From positions 124,001 to 188,000 of the forward strand of contig NZ_SJNX01000004.1 of NCBI RefSeq assembly GCF_004331075.1: a DNA stretch of 64,000 nt, given 5' to 3'. Each line of letters begins with the position of its first letter. Within the stretch, counting starts at the first letter, position 1. A program made the position numbers and the translations under genes. A model generated the notes under the pieces. That model was not told the origin of the DNA. It did not search any database and saw only the letters and a program-made list of their open reading frames with translations. Positions 25,049-34,115 of the stretch are shown piece by piece. This stretch comes from Acinetobacter brisouioides (GTDB lineage: Bacteria; Pseudomonadota; Gammaproteobacteria; Pseudomonadales; Moraxellaceae).

Positions 25049-27142
25049 TTATGCTTGTGCAACATCTTTCATGGTCAATTTAATACGACCACGGTTGTCA
25101 ACATCGGCAACCTGAACGTTAATTTCTTGACCTTCTTTCAATACGTCAGTCACGTTAGCAATACGCTCATTTGAAATTTGAGAAATATGCAACAAACCAT
25201 CCGTACCAGGCATGATGTTGACAAACGCACCAAATTCTACAATGCGAATGACTTTACCTTGATAGATTTTACCTGGCTCAACTTCAGCGGTTAGGGCCTG
25301 AATCTTGGCAATTGCAGCACGTGCAGCAGCTTTAGATTCACCAAATACACGCACTGTACCGTTGTCTTCAATGTCAATCGCCGCTTTAGTTTCTTCAGTA
25401 ATTTGACGGATAGTTGCACCGCCTTTACCAATCACGTCACGGATTTTGTCTGGATTAATCGTAATCACTTCAAAAGTTGGCGCATGCATTGAAATTTCAG
25501 GACGAGCACGCGAAATCACTTTATTCATTTCATTCAGGATGTGCATACGACCCGCAAATGCTTGGTTCAATGCCACTTCCATGATTTCTTCAGTGATACC
25601 TTCGATCTTGATGTCCATTTGAAGTGCAGTAATACCGTTGGCAGAACCTGCTACTTTAAAGTCCATGTCGCCAAGGTGGTCTTCGTCACCCAAGATGTCA
25701 GAAAGAACTGCGAAACGCTCGCCTTCTTTAACTAGACCCATTGCGATACCCGCAACTGGTGCTTTAAGTGGAACACCTGCATCCATAAGTGATAGAGAAG
25801 CACCACATACAGAAGCCATTGAAGATGAACCGTTAGATTCAGTGATATCCGATACGATACGGATTACATACGGGAAGCGGTCTGCTGCAGGAAGAACAGC
25901 TTGCACACCACGACGTGCCAAACGGCCATGACCGATTTCACGACGTTTAGGCCCAGATTCACGACCAGTTTCACCCACAGAGTATGCTGGGAAGTTGTAG
26001 TGCAACATGAAGCTGTCAGTTTTAGTACCTGAAAGGGTATCAACCATCAACGCATCACGTGTGTTACCCAAAGTTGTTGTTACCAACGCCTGAGTTTCAC
26101 CACGAGTAAACAATGCAGAACCGTGAGCACGATCTAACACGCCAACTTGCACGTCAAGCGCACGAACTGTTTTGGTGTCACGACCATCAATACGTGGCTT
26201 ACCAGACAAGATGTTGTCACGTACGGTACGGTATTTAAGATCTTCAAATAATTCGTTTACGTCGTCAGCGATACCGTCAACGTCTTCTTCTGGAACGAAT
26301 TGAGCAACAGCTTCTGCTTGAAGCGCATCAAGTGCCGCGTAACGGTCTTGTTTTACCGCAATGGTGTAAGCTTCAGAAATTTTTGCTTCAAATGCTTCTT
26401 TCAGCTTCGCACGCAATTCTTCGTTTTGTGTTGGAGCAACCCAAGTTGATTCTGCTGCACCAACAGCTGCTGCAAATTCTTTAATCGCTTGAATCGCAAT
26501 TTGCTGTTCGTCATGACCAAACAATACTGCACCAAGCATTTGGTCTTCTGAAAGCTCTTTCGCTTCAGATTCAACCATCAATACTGCTGATTCTGTACCT
26601 GCAACCACAAGGTCAAGATCACTTTCTTTTAGTTGTTCATAGTTTGGGTTAAGAACGTATTCACCGTTGATTAAACCAACACGCGCACCACCGATTGGAC
26701 CACGGAACGGCGTACCTGCAATTGCAAGTGCAGCAGAAGTACCGAGCATCGCAGCAATGTCAGCGTCCATAGTTTTGTCAGAAGACACAACAGTTGCTGT
26801 CACTTGAATTTCGTTGTAATAACCTTCTGGGAACAACGGACGAATTGGACGGTCAATCAAACGTGAAATTAAAGTTTCTGCTTCAGAAGCACGACCTTCG
26901 CGCTTACCATAACCACCAGGGATACGACCCGCAGCATATTGTTTTTCTTGGTAGTTAACTGTTAATGGGAAGAAATCCTGACCTGCTTTTGCTGTTGGCT
27001 GAGCCACAACTGCAACAAGAACAGTTACCCCACCCATAGTAATCAATACCGAGTTGGCTTGGCGTGCAACACGACCAGTTTCCAAAACGACTTGGTATTG
27101 ACCATACTGGAATTCTTTACGAACAATATTAAACATCGACAT
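25049..27142 (-). CDS. pnp: Polyribonucleotide nucleotidyltransferase (PNPase)
   Basis: A 697-residue phosphorolytic 3'-5' exoribonuclease of the degradosome. Two RNase PH domains (the second with G-R-D-x-R and the R-R-E-I-G-H-G block) flank a helical domain. The C-terminal KH domain (V-I-G-K-G-G-x-T-I-R) and S1 domain ([13 protein letters not shown]) complete the protein. The start may be ATG 27142 or 27136; AGGA lies upstream of the first. It follows rpsO, the standard order, with two hairpins between them that probably mark RNase III processing and autoregulation. Confidence 0.97.
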   Translation of the reverse strand: MSMFNIVRKEFQYGQYQVVLETGRVARQANSVLITMGGVTVLVAVVAQPTAKAGQDFFPLTVNYQEKQYAAGRIPGGYGKREGRASEAETLISRLIDRPIRPLFPEGYYNEIQVTATVVSSDKTMDADIAAMLGTSAALAIAGTPFRGPIGGARVGLINGEYVLNPNYEQLKESDLDLVVAGTESAVLMVESEAKELSEDQMLGAVLFGHDEQQIAIQAIKEFAAAVGAAESTWVAPTQNEELRAKLKEAFEAKISEAYTIAVKQDRYAALDALQAEAVAQFVPEEDVDGIADDVNELFEDLKYRTVRDNILSGKPRIDGRDTKTVRALDVQVGVLDRAHGSALFTRGETQALVTTTLGNTRDALMVDTLSGTKTDSFMLHYNFPAYSVGETGRESGPKRREIGHGRLARRGVQAVLPAADRFPYVIRIVSDITESNGSSSMASVCGASLSLMDAGVPLKAPVAGIAMGLVKEGERFAVLSDILGDEDHLGDMDFKVAGSANGITALQMDIKIEGITEEIMEVALNQAFAGRMHILNEMNKVISRARPEISMHAPTFEVITINPDKIRDVIGKGGATIRQITEETKAAIDIEDNGTVRVFGESKAAARAAIAKIQALTAEVEPGKIYQGKVIRIVEFGAFVNIMPGTDGLLHISQISNERIANVTDVLKEGQEINVQVADVDNRGRIKLTMKDVAQA

Positions 27143-27270
27143 ATATTATATTTTCCTAGTTCTTTTTGAACAGTTTTTCTAGTGGAGACCCCTAAGGTTT
27201 GGCATTCACAACACAAACTGGAAATAAATGACAAAGCTTAGAAGCCGACCTCACTAGATGTTAGACACGA

Positions 27271-27319
27271 AGAAGGAGCGAATATTCGCCCCTTCTAAAA
27301 TAGCTTAGCAAGCTAAGCT
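27271..27319 (-). promoter_or_regulatory. Two stem-loops between rpsO and pnp
   Basis: Hairpin one: arms around 27271-27296 (AGAAGG..GCGAATATTCGC..CCTTCT). Hairpin two: perfect AGCTTAGC / GCTAAGCT at 27302-27319. In enteric bacteria a comparable structured leader is cut by RNase III and then used by PNPase to repress its own mRNA. Similar function here is inference; hairpin one could also act as a partial terminator of rpsO. Confidence 0.55.
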
Positions 27320-27383
27320 TTGCTTGATTTTCAGCGACGAAGTCAGAAACATTCGAAATACCGAAAAATAAGCCTGAATCGAA

Positions 27384-27653
27384 TTAACGACGTAGACCTA
27401 AAGCACCGATCAAAGCAGTGTAACGACCATGATCTTTACCGTTTAGGTAGTCAAGTAATTTACGGCGTTGGTTAACCATACGGATCAAACCACGACGGCT
27501 GTGATGGTCGTGTTTGTGAGTTTTAAAGTGACCTTGCAAATCATTGATTTGTGCAGTTAACAAAGCAACTTGTACTTCTGGTGAACCAGTGTCGTTTTCT
27601 GCACGAGCAAATTTAGCAACGATTTCTGCGCGGTCTTGGTTAGTTAAAGCCAT
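27384..27653 (-). CDS. rpsO: 30S ribosomal protein S15
   Basis: An 89-residue S15 protein of canonical length, with the family block [11 protein letters not shown] and the C-terminal L-x-Y-L-N-G-K-D-x-x-R-Y. It binds 16S rRNA helices early in assembly of the small-subunit platform. It is cotranscribed with pnp. Its promoter must lie between the terminator at about 27826 and the start codon. Confidence 0.98.
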   Translation of the reverse strand: MALTNQDRAEIVAKFARAENDTGSPEVQVALLTAQINDLQGHFKTHKHDHHSRRGLIRMVNQRRKLLDYLNGKDHGRYTALIGALGLRR

Positions 27654-27825
27654 TTCGATTACTCCGAGATGCTTGAAAAATTAAAATTTTTGATATCTTT
27701 CAAGTGATTAAAAATTTTAATCATCATGATTGCCGTGCATCACTACAGCAAGGTGTTTATTTTAAGTGAAAATCTGAGCGATTGCAAAAAAAGCGTGAGA
27801 TTCAATCAATTTTTTTAGAAATAAT

Positions 27826-28025
27826 AAAAAAAATGCAAAAGCCCAAACGGTATTGGTTTGGGCTTTTGTACGCTGTAGTTTCTTGTTTTGCCATTATTGT
27901 TATTATGAGCGGTTGAGTCGCGCTTCTTAGTTAGTTATTTAACATCCTAACTTGAGCTTATTATGCTTCCATGTGCACCATGTTCGCACAAAAATAGTCG
28001 GTCACCTATGGGCGTTGTCTTAAGC
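27826..28025 (-). ncRNA. Candidate small RNA ending in a strong terminator
   Basis: A strong minus-strand terminator (arms 27837-27848 and 27856-27867, eight T at 27826-27833) lies about 175 bases upstream of rpsO with no protein gene ahead of it for over 650 bases. Upstream sequence from about 28025 has several G/C-containing blocks that stand out from the AT-rich surroundings. This suggests a small RNA or a truncated leader transcript. The 5' end is a guess. I do not recognise the family. Confidence 0.4.
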
Positions 28026-28290
28026 TAATGTAAGCAAAAACTTACAAAAAAAACACGATTAAAATACTCAAGAAACACAAACCACTACAGTTTGATGAAA
28101 AATATTCAATAAATTCAAATAAATATAAAAACAAAAAAGATTATACCTATAGTTTTATATATTTAAAAGAGTTGACCATTTGATACAAAAATTTACATGT
28201 TCAATTTCTCAACTTTACATAAAACAAAATGGATCAATTGTTCTGTATGGATGAATCGAGATGATTAACACGGCTAGATCTACAGGACAT

Positions 28291-28397
28291 AAAAAAACCC
28301 TGTAGTCTCTCCCAAAACTACAAGGTTTAGTGGCTGTAAGTTTCCTGCGTATGACTCACGTCCCGTAAGTTTGCTGTCTATTGACTATTATTATTCT
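28291..28397 (-). ncRNA. Candidate small RNA with promoter and terminator
   Basis: On the minus strand a perfect TATAAT (28404-28409) is followed about 110 bases later by a Rho-independent terminator (28291-28328, stem AAACCTTGTAGT/ACTACAGGGTTT plus T-run). A TTGATT at 28429-28434 could be the -35 element, though the 19-base spacing is long. The predicted RNA is about 107 nt, starts soon after the -10, and contains repeated AAACTTAC blocks. It has no convincing ORF. I cannot match it to a named family. Confidence 0.5.
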
Positions 28398-28410
28398 TAT
28401 GCAATTATAA

Positions 28411-28430
28411 TTTAGCTCATCCATGCTAAA
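28411..28430. promoter_or_regulatory. Palindrome in the sRNA promoter spacer
   Basis: TTTAGC and GCTAAA separated by eight bases lie exactly between the putative -35 and -10 elements of the candidate sRNA. A symmetric site here would suit a repressor or an activator of a promoter with a long spacer. Function is inference. Confidence 0.3.
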
Positions 28431-28542
28431 TCAATTTGGCAAAACCATAGTATGAACATCTAACTGACTAAACTATTCGGCAATTTCCTTATTTAATGTA
28501 AGCCATTTCTTACATTAGCCCTTATTGTATAATAAAACTTTA

Positions 28543-30291
28543 CTATTCAATGGATTGTTCAATTTTTCTAATCAAACCACTGTATCTAACCGTCTGACAG
28601 GTTAATGCCTGAGCAAACGCTGCCCGATCTACCAACAATGACACGGCTTTCTTTGCCCGAGTAATTGCCGTATAAATCAGCTCCTGACTTAACAACTTTG
28701 CTGCTTGTGCATCCAGTACAACAGCCGTATGCGCAAACTCGGATCCTTGTGATTTATGAATCGTCAAGGCAAACGCGGTGGCAATATTTTTAGGCAAGCG
28801 TTGGGCAATCACCCATTTTTGTAAGCTTGGAAAAAATACCGAAAACTGCTGATGATCTTCTTTCTGAAAAAGGCAGATCCCAATATCACCATTGGCAAGC
28901 CCAAGCTGATCGTCGTTTTCTGTCATCATGACAGGACGACCAATATACCAATCCCCAACTGCCTGCGTATATGGGAATAGTATTTTGAGTAATTGCTGCT
29001 GCATAAACTGGTTGATACGTTCCAGACCAAACTCACCGTGATGAATCGCGGTCAAAATGCGGTAATGATCAAAACTGGCAATAACTTGCTCAATCTCAGT
29101 CTGTGACTGTTCACCTTGCAAATAAGCCAGCAAGCTTTGAGTATAGTCTTCAAAACCTGACCATAATTGCTGTAATGTCTGCTCTATGGCAGTTTCAGCA
29201 TTTAAATACTGTAACTGAACTAAATCTTTTTGAATGCTGTTTAGATCAAGAACCTGCAACTGTCCCGCCGCAACAACGTCTTGTTCAAATCTATCTAATA
29301 CTTGGGCAGCATTAAGTTGTCGAGCAGTCACCTGCTGAATAAAACGTGCCATTTTCCCAATTAAAGCATCATCACTAAAACGCCTACTATTCAGCAAATT
29401 TACGCGATAGGACTGTAACTGTTTGGATTGCTGTAAATCTGCCAGTACCGAACCAACATCCACCGATGCCAACTGCTGCGCATCTCCCAATAAAATCAGG
29501 CGGGCATGATCAGGAATTGCCTCAAACAATAAAGTGGCTAGATTTAAATCCAGCATCGAGGCCTCATCGACAATAATCAGATCATAAGGTAAGGGTTGCT
29601 GTGCGGTAAATTTTGCCTGCCCTTGTCTACCGATTCCAAGCAGGCGATGCAATGTCACAGGCTTTAATAGCAGTAGTTCAGGCTGAATCAAGCCTTGTTG
29701 TTGCAAATCAGGATCATTAAAAGAAAGCTGCAAGGCTTCCTGCATCCGCTGGGCGGCCTTACCTGTGGGTGCAGCCATTGCGATACGTAAATGAGGTAAG
29801 CAATGATTTAAAACTGCCACGATCCGCGCCAGTGTGTAGGTTTTTCCAGTCCCTGGCCCACCTGTGATCATATTTAAAGCCGACTGCCCGACCATCTGCA
29901 AAGCCTGCTGCTGATATGGATCAGGCAATAATGATAAATACGCAGAGGTATCGACCTGCATAGGCTGCTGAGCAACTAAGCGCTGCACTTGCTGAGCCAG
30001 ACGCTGCTCAAGTGCAAAGTAGCGATATAAAAATAAGGCCTGCCCATCGTAGACAAAAGGAGCGACCTGAGCTGCATGCATACTCACCAGCGACCCAAGT
30101 TGCTGCACTTGCTGCTCCGTACAACTGACACAGCTGTCACCACGGGCTTTTGCCATAAACAATTGTGAAATGTAGAGTACAACATCAGCATTTTCACTTG
30201 ACTTTACAAGGCTTTTTGTCAGATACTTCGCCCACTTTTCAGCCCAGACAAAATTTTCCCGCTGCTCTGGCATTATTTCCTGCTTCATCAA
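28543..30291 (-). CDS. recD: Exodeoxyribonuclease V alpha subunit RecD
   Basis: A 582-residue superfamily 1 5'-3' helicase. The Walker A motif G-G-P-G-T-G-K-T-Y is at about residue 142. D-E-A-S-M-L-D is motif II. The C-terminal T-I-H-K-S-Q-G-S-E-F and Y-T-A-I-T-R-A-K-K motifs are V and VI. RecD is the fast motor of RecBCD and controls its nuclease. It follows recB after about 95 bases on the same strand. Two Met codons open the frame; either may be used. Confidence 0.95.
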   Translation of the reverse strand: MMKQEIMPEQRENFVWAEKWAKYLTKSLVKSSENADVVLYISQLFMAKARGDSCVSCTEQQVQQLGSLVSMHAAQVAPFVYDGQALFLYRYFALEQRLAQQVQRLVAQQPMQVDTSAYLSLLPDPYQQQALQMVGQSALNMITGGPGTGKTYTLARIVAVLNHCLPHLRIAMAAPTGKAAQRMQEALQLSFNDPDLQQQGLIQPELLLLKPVTLHRLLGIGRQGQAKFTAQQPLPYDLIIVDEASMLDLNLATLLFEAIPDHARLILLGDAQQLASVDVGSVLADLQQSKQLQSYRVNLLNSRRFSDDALIGKMARFIQQVTARQLNAAQVLDRFEQDVVAAGQLQVLDLNSIQKDLVQLQYLNAETAIEQTLQQLWSGFEDYTQSLLAYLQGEQSQTEIEQVIASFDHYRILTAIHHGEFGLERINQFMQQQLLKILFPYTQAVGDWYIGRPVMMTENDDQLGLANGDIGICLFQKEDHQQFSVFFPSLQKWVIAQRLPKNIATAFALTIHKSQGSEFAHTAVVLDAQAAKLLSQELIYTAITRAKKAVSLLVDRAAFAQALTCQTVRYSGLIRKIEQSIE

Positions 30292-30386
30292 TTAGTTATC
30301 CTCATACTTATTCACATAGATATCAACAGAGTTATACCCAAAGTTGTCCACAATTTAAGCTTTTGTTTTTTATACACTTAGTTAAG

Positions 30387-33300
30387 TTATGCACTTTTTT
30401 GTGCATTTTTCTGTACATACATATAACCCAAAATGGCATCTAACCTTAAAATAAACTCAGGTTCTGGTCGCCAGTAATAACTGCCAAATCCAGCCTGAGC
30501 CGACATGCCACGCAAATACAGATAACTTGCTCCCCCCAGATGCTGCTCAATCGCATAATTTTCCAAGCGAGTTTGCAAATAACGGTGTAAGGCAACCAGA
30601 TAAATACTGGCTTGTAGCCAATAGCTGCTTTGCGACATATTTTGCTGAATGGCAAGCGCACTATAATCTTGCAGGCTATCGCCCAAATAATTACTTTTAT
30701 AGTCCGCAATATAAAAGCGCCCCTGATGCTCATACACCAAGTCAATTGCCCCATTTAAATAACGTGCAGACTCGGCAGGGTTAAATTCAGGCATGTATAA
30801 CCCATATTCTTTAAATAGTGCATGTAAACGTTGCACCGCAAAGACTTGATCAGACAGCGCCATAAAAAATGGAAACTCTGCCAAATGTTGTGCAGGCTCA
30901 AGCTGCTGCAAACAAAAATCAGCATGAATGGGGGTCACCAAGATTTGAGTCAACCATTGTTGAATTTCGGCAACCGCACAGTCTTCAAGTGTCATCTCAA
31001 CATACAAATCACTGCGCTGTTGATAACGCTCCAATAACTGTTGCCATAAGTACATATCATCATTTTTAAAACGGCGACGAATTTCGTAGTGCCAGTCATC
31101 ACTTTGCTGAAAATCTAAATGTTCAAAAATTCCATGCAAGAAATTCCCAGCATGTGGACCTTGCGGGAACTGGCGCTGAATCCACGGCAATTTTTCCTGC
31201 CCTTGTGAACGCTGTGCTATGGATATAGACAACGGCCATTCATCTTCTGCAGCTTGTTGTTCACCACTATATTCTGCCAGTAAGTCTTTGGCTTGCTGTC
31301 TGGACAGATGCTGCGCCAGCCCTGTAAAACTGGTTCGCGCACGCGGATAAAAGCGCTTTTGGGGCAATGGCAATGCTTGTAACTCAGTAACAGTTTGGGT
31401 TTCGGCAGAAAAAATCGGCTTCGGACATTCGGTTAAAAAAACCGCTTCGCCACTGGCAGGATGCTCAAATGCACCTGACTGATTTTTCCAAAATGCCAAG
31501 CCTGTGGTGGATGTGCCTTTATGGTCTTGCAACACCGCATAGACTCGATAACTGGCACGGGTCAGGGCGACATACCACAAACGGCGCTGCTCGGCTTCAA
31601 GGCGCAGTTGATGCTGATCCAAATCAGCTTGAGGTAAATTGTCCCGATCATGAATCGCAATCACACGCTGTGTTTCGAGCTGCTGAGTTTGTGGGTTGAG
31701 CTGTTCGACCGTGGAGAAATTCAGTTGTTTGTTGGGTTCTCCAGCTTTACCATCGGCATTGAGTAAAAATACGATTTTAAACTCCAGTCCTTTAGACTGG
31801 TGAATGGTCATGAGTTGCACACCCGCAGCGGTAGAGAGCTTACGTTCCAGTTCCCATTCCCGATCACTGGGTTTTTGTACCTGCATCATGTACCAGTGAT
31901 ACAGGTTTTGTGCACCCTGATACTGCCCGCTGTGTTGACTGAGCAGCTCGGTCAGATGACGTAAATTCACCACTACCCGTTCATTGTCACGGCTTTGACT
32001 GGCAACTATGGTTTGCCACACCGCAAAACGCTGCAACAAATATTGCCATGCAGTCAAAAAGTTACGTGCTAGCCACAGCTCACGTACATGGTCAAACTCC
32101 AAAATATACTGACTTAAGCCATCGGCTTGGGCTTGTAAATCTACCAATTGTTTCAGCGTTAAACCAAACAAACGACTCAACAATGCACGCTTGAGTTTGG
32201 CTTCATGATAAGGCTCTAAAATCGCCGTCAAGACTGCTGCAACATCTTTGGCAATCTGGCTATCAAATACGCTTCGCTTGGCAGGACGATTGACCCGAAT
32301 TCCTAAACGCTCCAGTACATAATGCACCTGATCCAAACCATCATGATTTTTAGACAGCACCGCAATATCATCGGCAATCAACGCCCGTGAGCCTGTGCTC
32401 TCGGCAAAATACAGTTGCCCTTGTGCCGACTGATTCAGTAACTGTCGAATTTGCCATGCCACTTGCTCATGTGCAGGCTGTTTTTCGGGAATGCTCAACC
32501 AACGCAGTGGCTGCGGATTTTCCTGTGCATGATCCATCAAGGCAGGATGAGGACGATGCCCTGCCTGCACAGGGTAATACAGCACCTGTTCGCCAAAATC
32601 GGGCTGCCGCTGGAACAAGGCATCGACCACTTCAACCAATGGTCGAATCGAGCGTTGGTTATAAATCAGTTGATAGAACTTGCCTGCTTTTTGCTGTACA
32701 TCCTGATGCGCTTTAATAAAAGTCAGCATGTCACCGCCACGAAAGCCGTAAATGGCCTGCTTACGATCACCGACCATAATCATGCAGCTTTGACGATAAC
32801 GCTGTGGATGCCGCCAGATACTTGCCAGCATATCGTCCTGATCCTGGTTGGTATCCTGAAATTCATCCACCAAAATGAGCGGATAACGGTTTTGCACAAA
32901 AGCGGCAAATTTTTGCCCTTGCTCACCTTGTAAGGCTTCTGCCAGTGTTCGGATTTGCTGGGAAAAAGTGGTTTCGCCATGTTGCAGTAACAACTGTGGC
33001 AAACGCTTTTTCACTTCTTGGCACAAATAAAACTTGAGAAATGTACCCGTTTCTTGCAGTGTCTGCTGCATATTAGACAGACAGTTCAACACCTGCAACA
33101 AGGCATTCAGCTGAACATCAGCATAAAATTGCTCGGCGGCTTCAGTCGGGCATTTTTTTGAAAAGATTTTTTGCTGCTGAAACAAATCGACAAATTTAAA
33201 CAACTTATTACGGCTTTCAGTAAAGCTTTGGCTAAAAAATCCTTGCCCATCTTCCCTCAAAATCAGCGATACCGCGCAAGGAATCAACTCGCTAAATAAC

Positions 33301-34115
33301 ACCGTGAAACTGTCTTTTTTAAAATACGTGCCGCTCACACCTTTGAAGTATTCGCCTACTGGCAGATAAAACTCTGCCAAGTGACTCAGATCTAATGTGC
33401 TGAGTTGCTGGCGTCGCTGTAACAGTTCATCCACCTGAAAGGTCACAGGCTGCACCGTTTTGAATTGGGCATTGGTAAAATTCAGGCTTTTTTCAACCAG
33501 CCCGACATAACTGTCAATCTGCCCAAGATCACCACTGATATATAACCAGTCAATCAAATGCTGAGGCTGTGCCTGAATCCATTCGCGTAAAATGTCATGC
33601 ACCAGTTGCCGCGTGTACTGTTTGGCTTGATCGGTAATTTCGGCATGTTCAATTTTTCCACTTTCAAACGCAAACTCGCGTAATAGCTTTTGGCTAAAGC
33701 TGTCGAGTGTTCCGACAAACAACTCATCCAGCTGATCGATGACCAGTTTCAGCCGTTCACAGGCATAACCGACCTGATGGGCAAACTGGCTGAGAATCTT
33801 GGCTTGTAATGGATCAGTACACTGCTGTGCAAATGCCAGATTTTCTTCGGCAGTGGCACTACGCCGAGCATCAAAAAAAGCATAGCTTTCTTGTAAGCGC
33901 TTACGAATACGGGTTTTTAACTCTGCCGCCGCCGCGCGGGTAAACGTGGTAGCAATCACCTGACGCGGTAAATATTGCTCCAGTAGAATCCGTACCATCA
34001 GGCTCGACAAAGTAAACGTTTTGCCTGAACCTGCGGATGCTTCAATCCAGTGTAAACCGCTAAAATCAATATCGTGAATCGGAGTGGTTGAAATACAGGT
34101 TTTATTCTTATTCAT
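30387..34115 (-). CDS. recB: Exodeoxyribonuclease V beta subunit RecB
   Basis: A 1242-residue UvrD-type helicase-nuclease. The Walker A motif E-A-S-A-G-S-G-K-T-F-T-L lies near residue 25 and D-E-F-Q-D-T-N is motif II. T-I-H-Q-S-K-G-L-E-F and A-L-T-R-A follow. The C-terminal nuclease domain has the D-L-V-Y-E-H and Y-I-A-D-Y-K-S-N-Y core with the catalytic Asp-Lys. It degrades DNA until Chi and then loads RecA. Its ATG overlaps the recC stop codon (TAATG), so the two are translationally coupled. Confidence 0.96.
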   Translation of the reverse strand: MNKNKTCISTTPIHDIDFSGLHWIEASAGSGKTFTLSSLMVRILLEQYLPRQVIATTFTRAAAAELKTRIRKRLQESYAFFDARRSATAEENLAFAQQCTDPLQAKILSQFAHQVGYACERLKLVIDQLDELFVGTLDSFSQKLLREFAFESGKIEHAEITDQAKQYTRQLVHDILREWIQAQPQHLIDWLYISGDLGQIDSYVGLVEKSLNFTNAQFKTVQPVTFQVDELLQRRQQLSTLDLSHLAEFYLPVGEYFKGVSGTYFKKDSFTVLFSELIPCAVSLILREDGQGFFSQSFTESRNKLFKFVDLFQQQKIFSKKCPTEAAEQFYADVQLNALLQVLNCLSNMQQTLQETGTFLKFYLCQEVKKRLPQLLLQHGETTFSQQIRTLAEALQGEQGQKFAAFVQNRYPLILVDEFQDTNQDQDDMLASIWRHPQRYRQSCMIMVGDRKQAIYGFRGGDMLTFIKAHQDVQQKAGKFYQLIYNQRSIRPLVEVVDALFQRQPDFGEQVLYYPVQAGHRPHPALMDHAQENPQPLRWLSIPEKQPAHEQVAWQIRQLLNQSAQGQLYFAESTGSRALIADDIAVLSKNHDGLDQVHYVLERLGIRVNRPAKRSVFDSQIAKDVAAVLTAILEPYHEAKLKRALLSRLFGLTLKQLVDLQAQADGLSQYILEFDHVRELWLARNFLTAWQYLLQRFAVWQTIVASQSRDNERVVVNLRHLTELLSQHSGQYQGAQNLYHWYMMQVQKPSDREWELERKLSTAAGVQLMTIHQSKGLEFKIVFLLNADGKAGEPNKQLNFSTVEQLNPQTQQLETQRVIAIHDRDNLPQADLDQHQLRLEAEQRRLWYVALTRASYRVYAVLQDHKGTSTTGLAFWKNQSGAFEHPASGEAVFLTECPKPIFSAETQTVTELQALPLPQKRFYPRARTSFTGLAQHLSRQQAKDLLAEYSGEQQAAEDEWPLSISIAQRSQGQEKLPWIQRQFPQGPHAGNFLHGIFEHLDFQQSDDWHYEIRRRFKNDDMYLWQQLLERYQQRSDLYVEMTLEDCAVAEIQQWLTQILVTPIHADFCLQQLEPAQHLAEFPFFMALSDQVFAVQRLHALFKEYGLYMPEFNPAESARYLNGAIDLVYEHQGRFYIADYKSNYLGDSLQDYSALAIQQNMSQSSYWLQASIYLVALHRYLQTRLENYAIEQHLGGASYLYLRGMSAQAGFGSYYWRPEPEFILRLDAILGYMYVQKNAQKSA

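Noticed and set aside
32451..32933. 160-residue plus-strand ORF
   Set aside because: Lies wholly inside recB on the opposite strand; composition is of a shadow frame.
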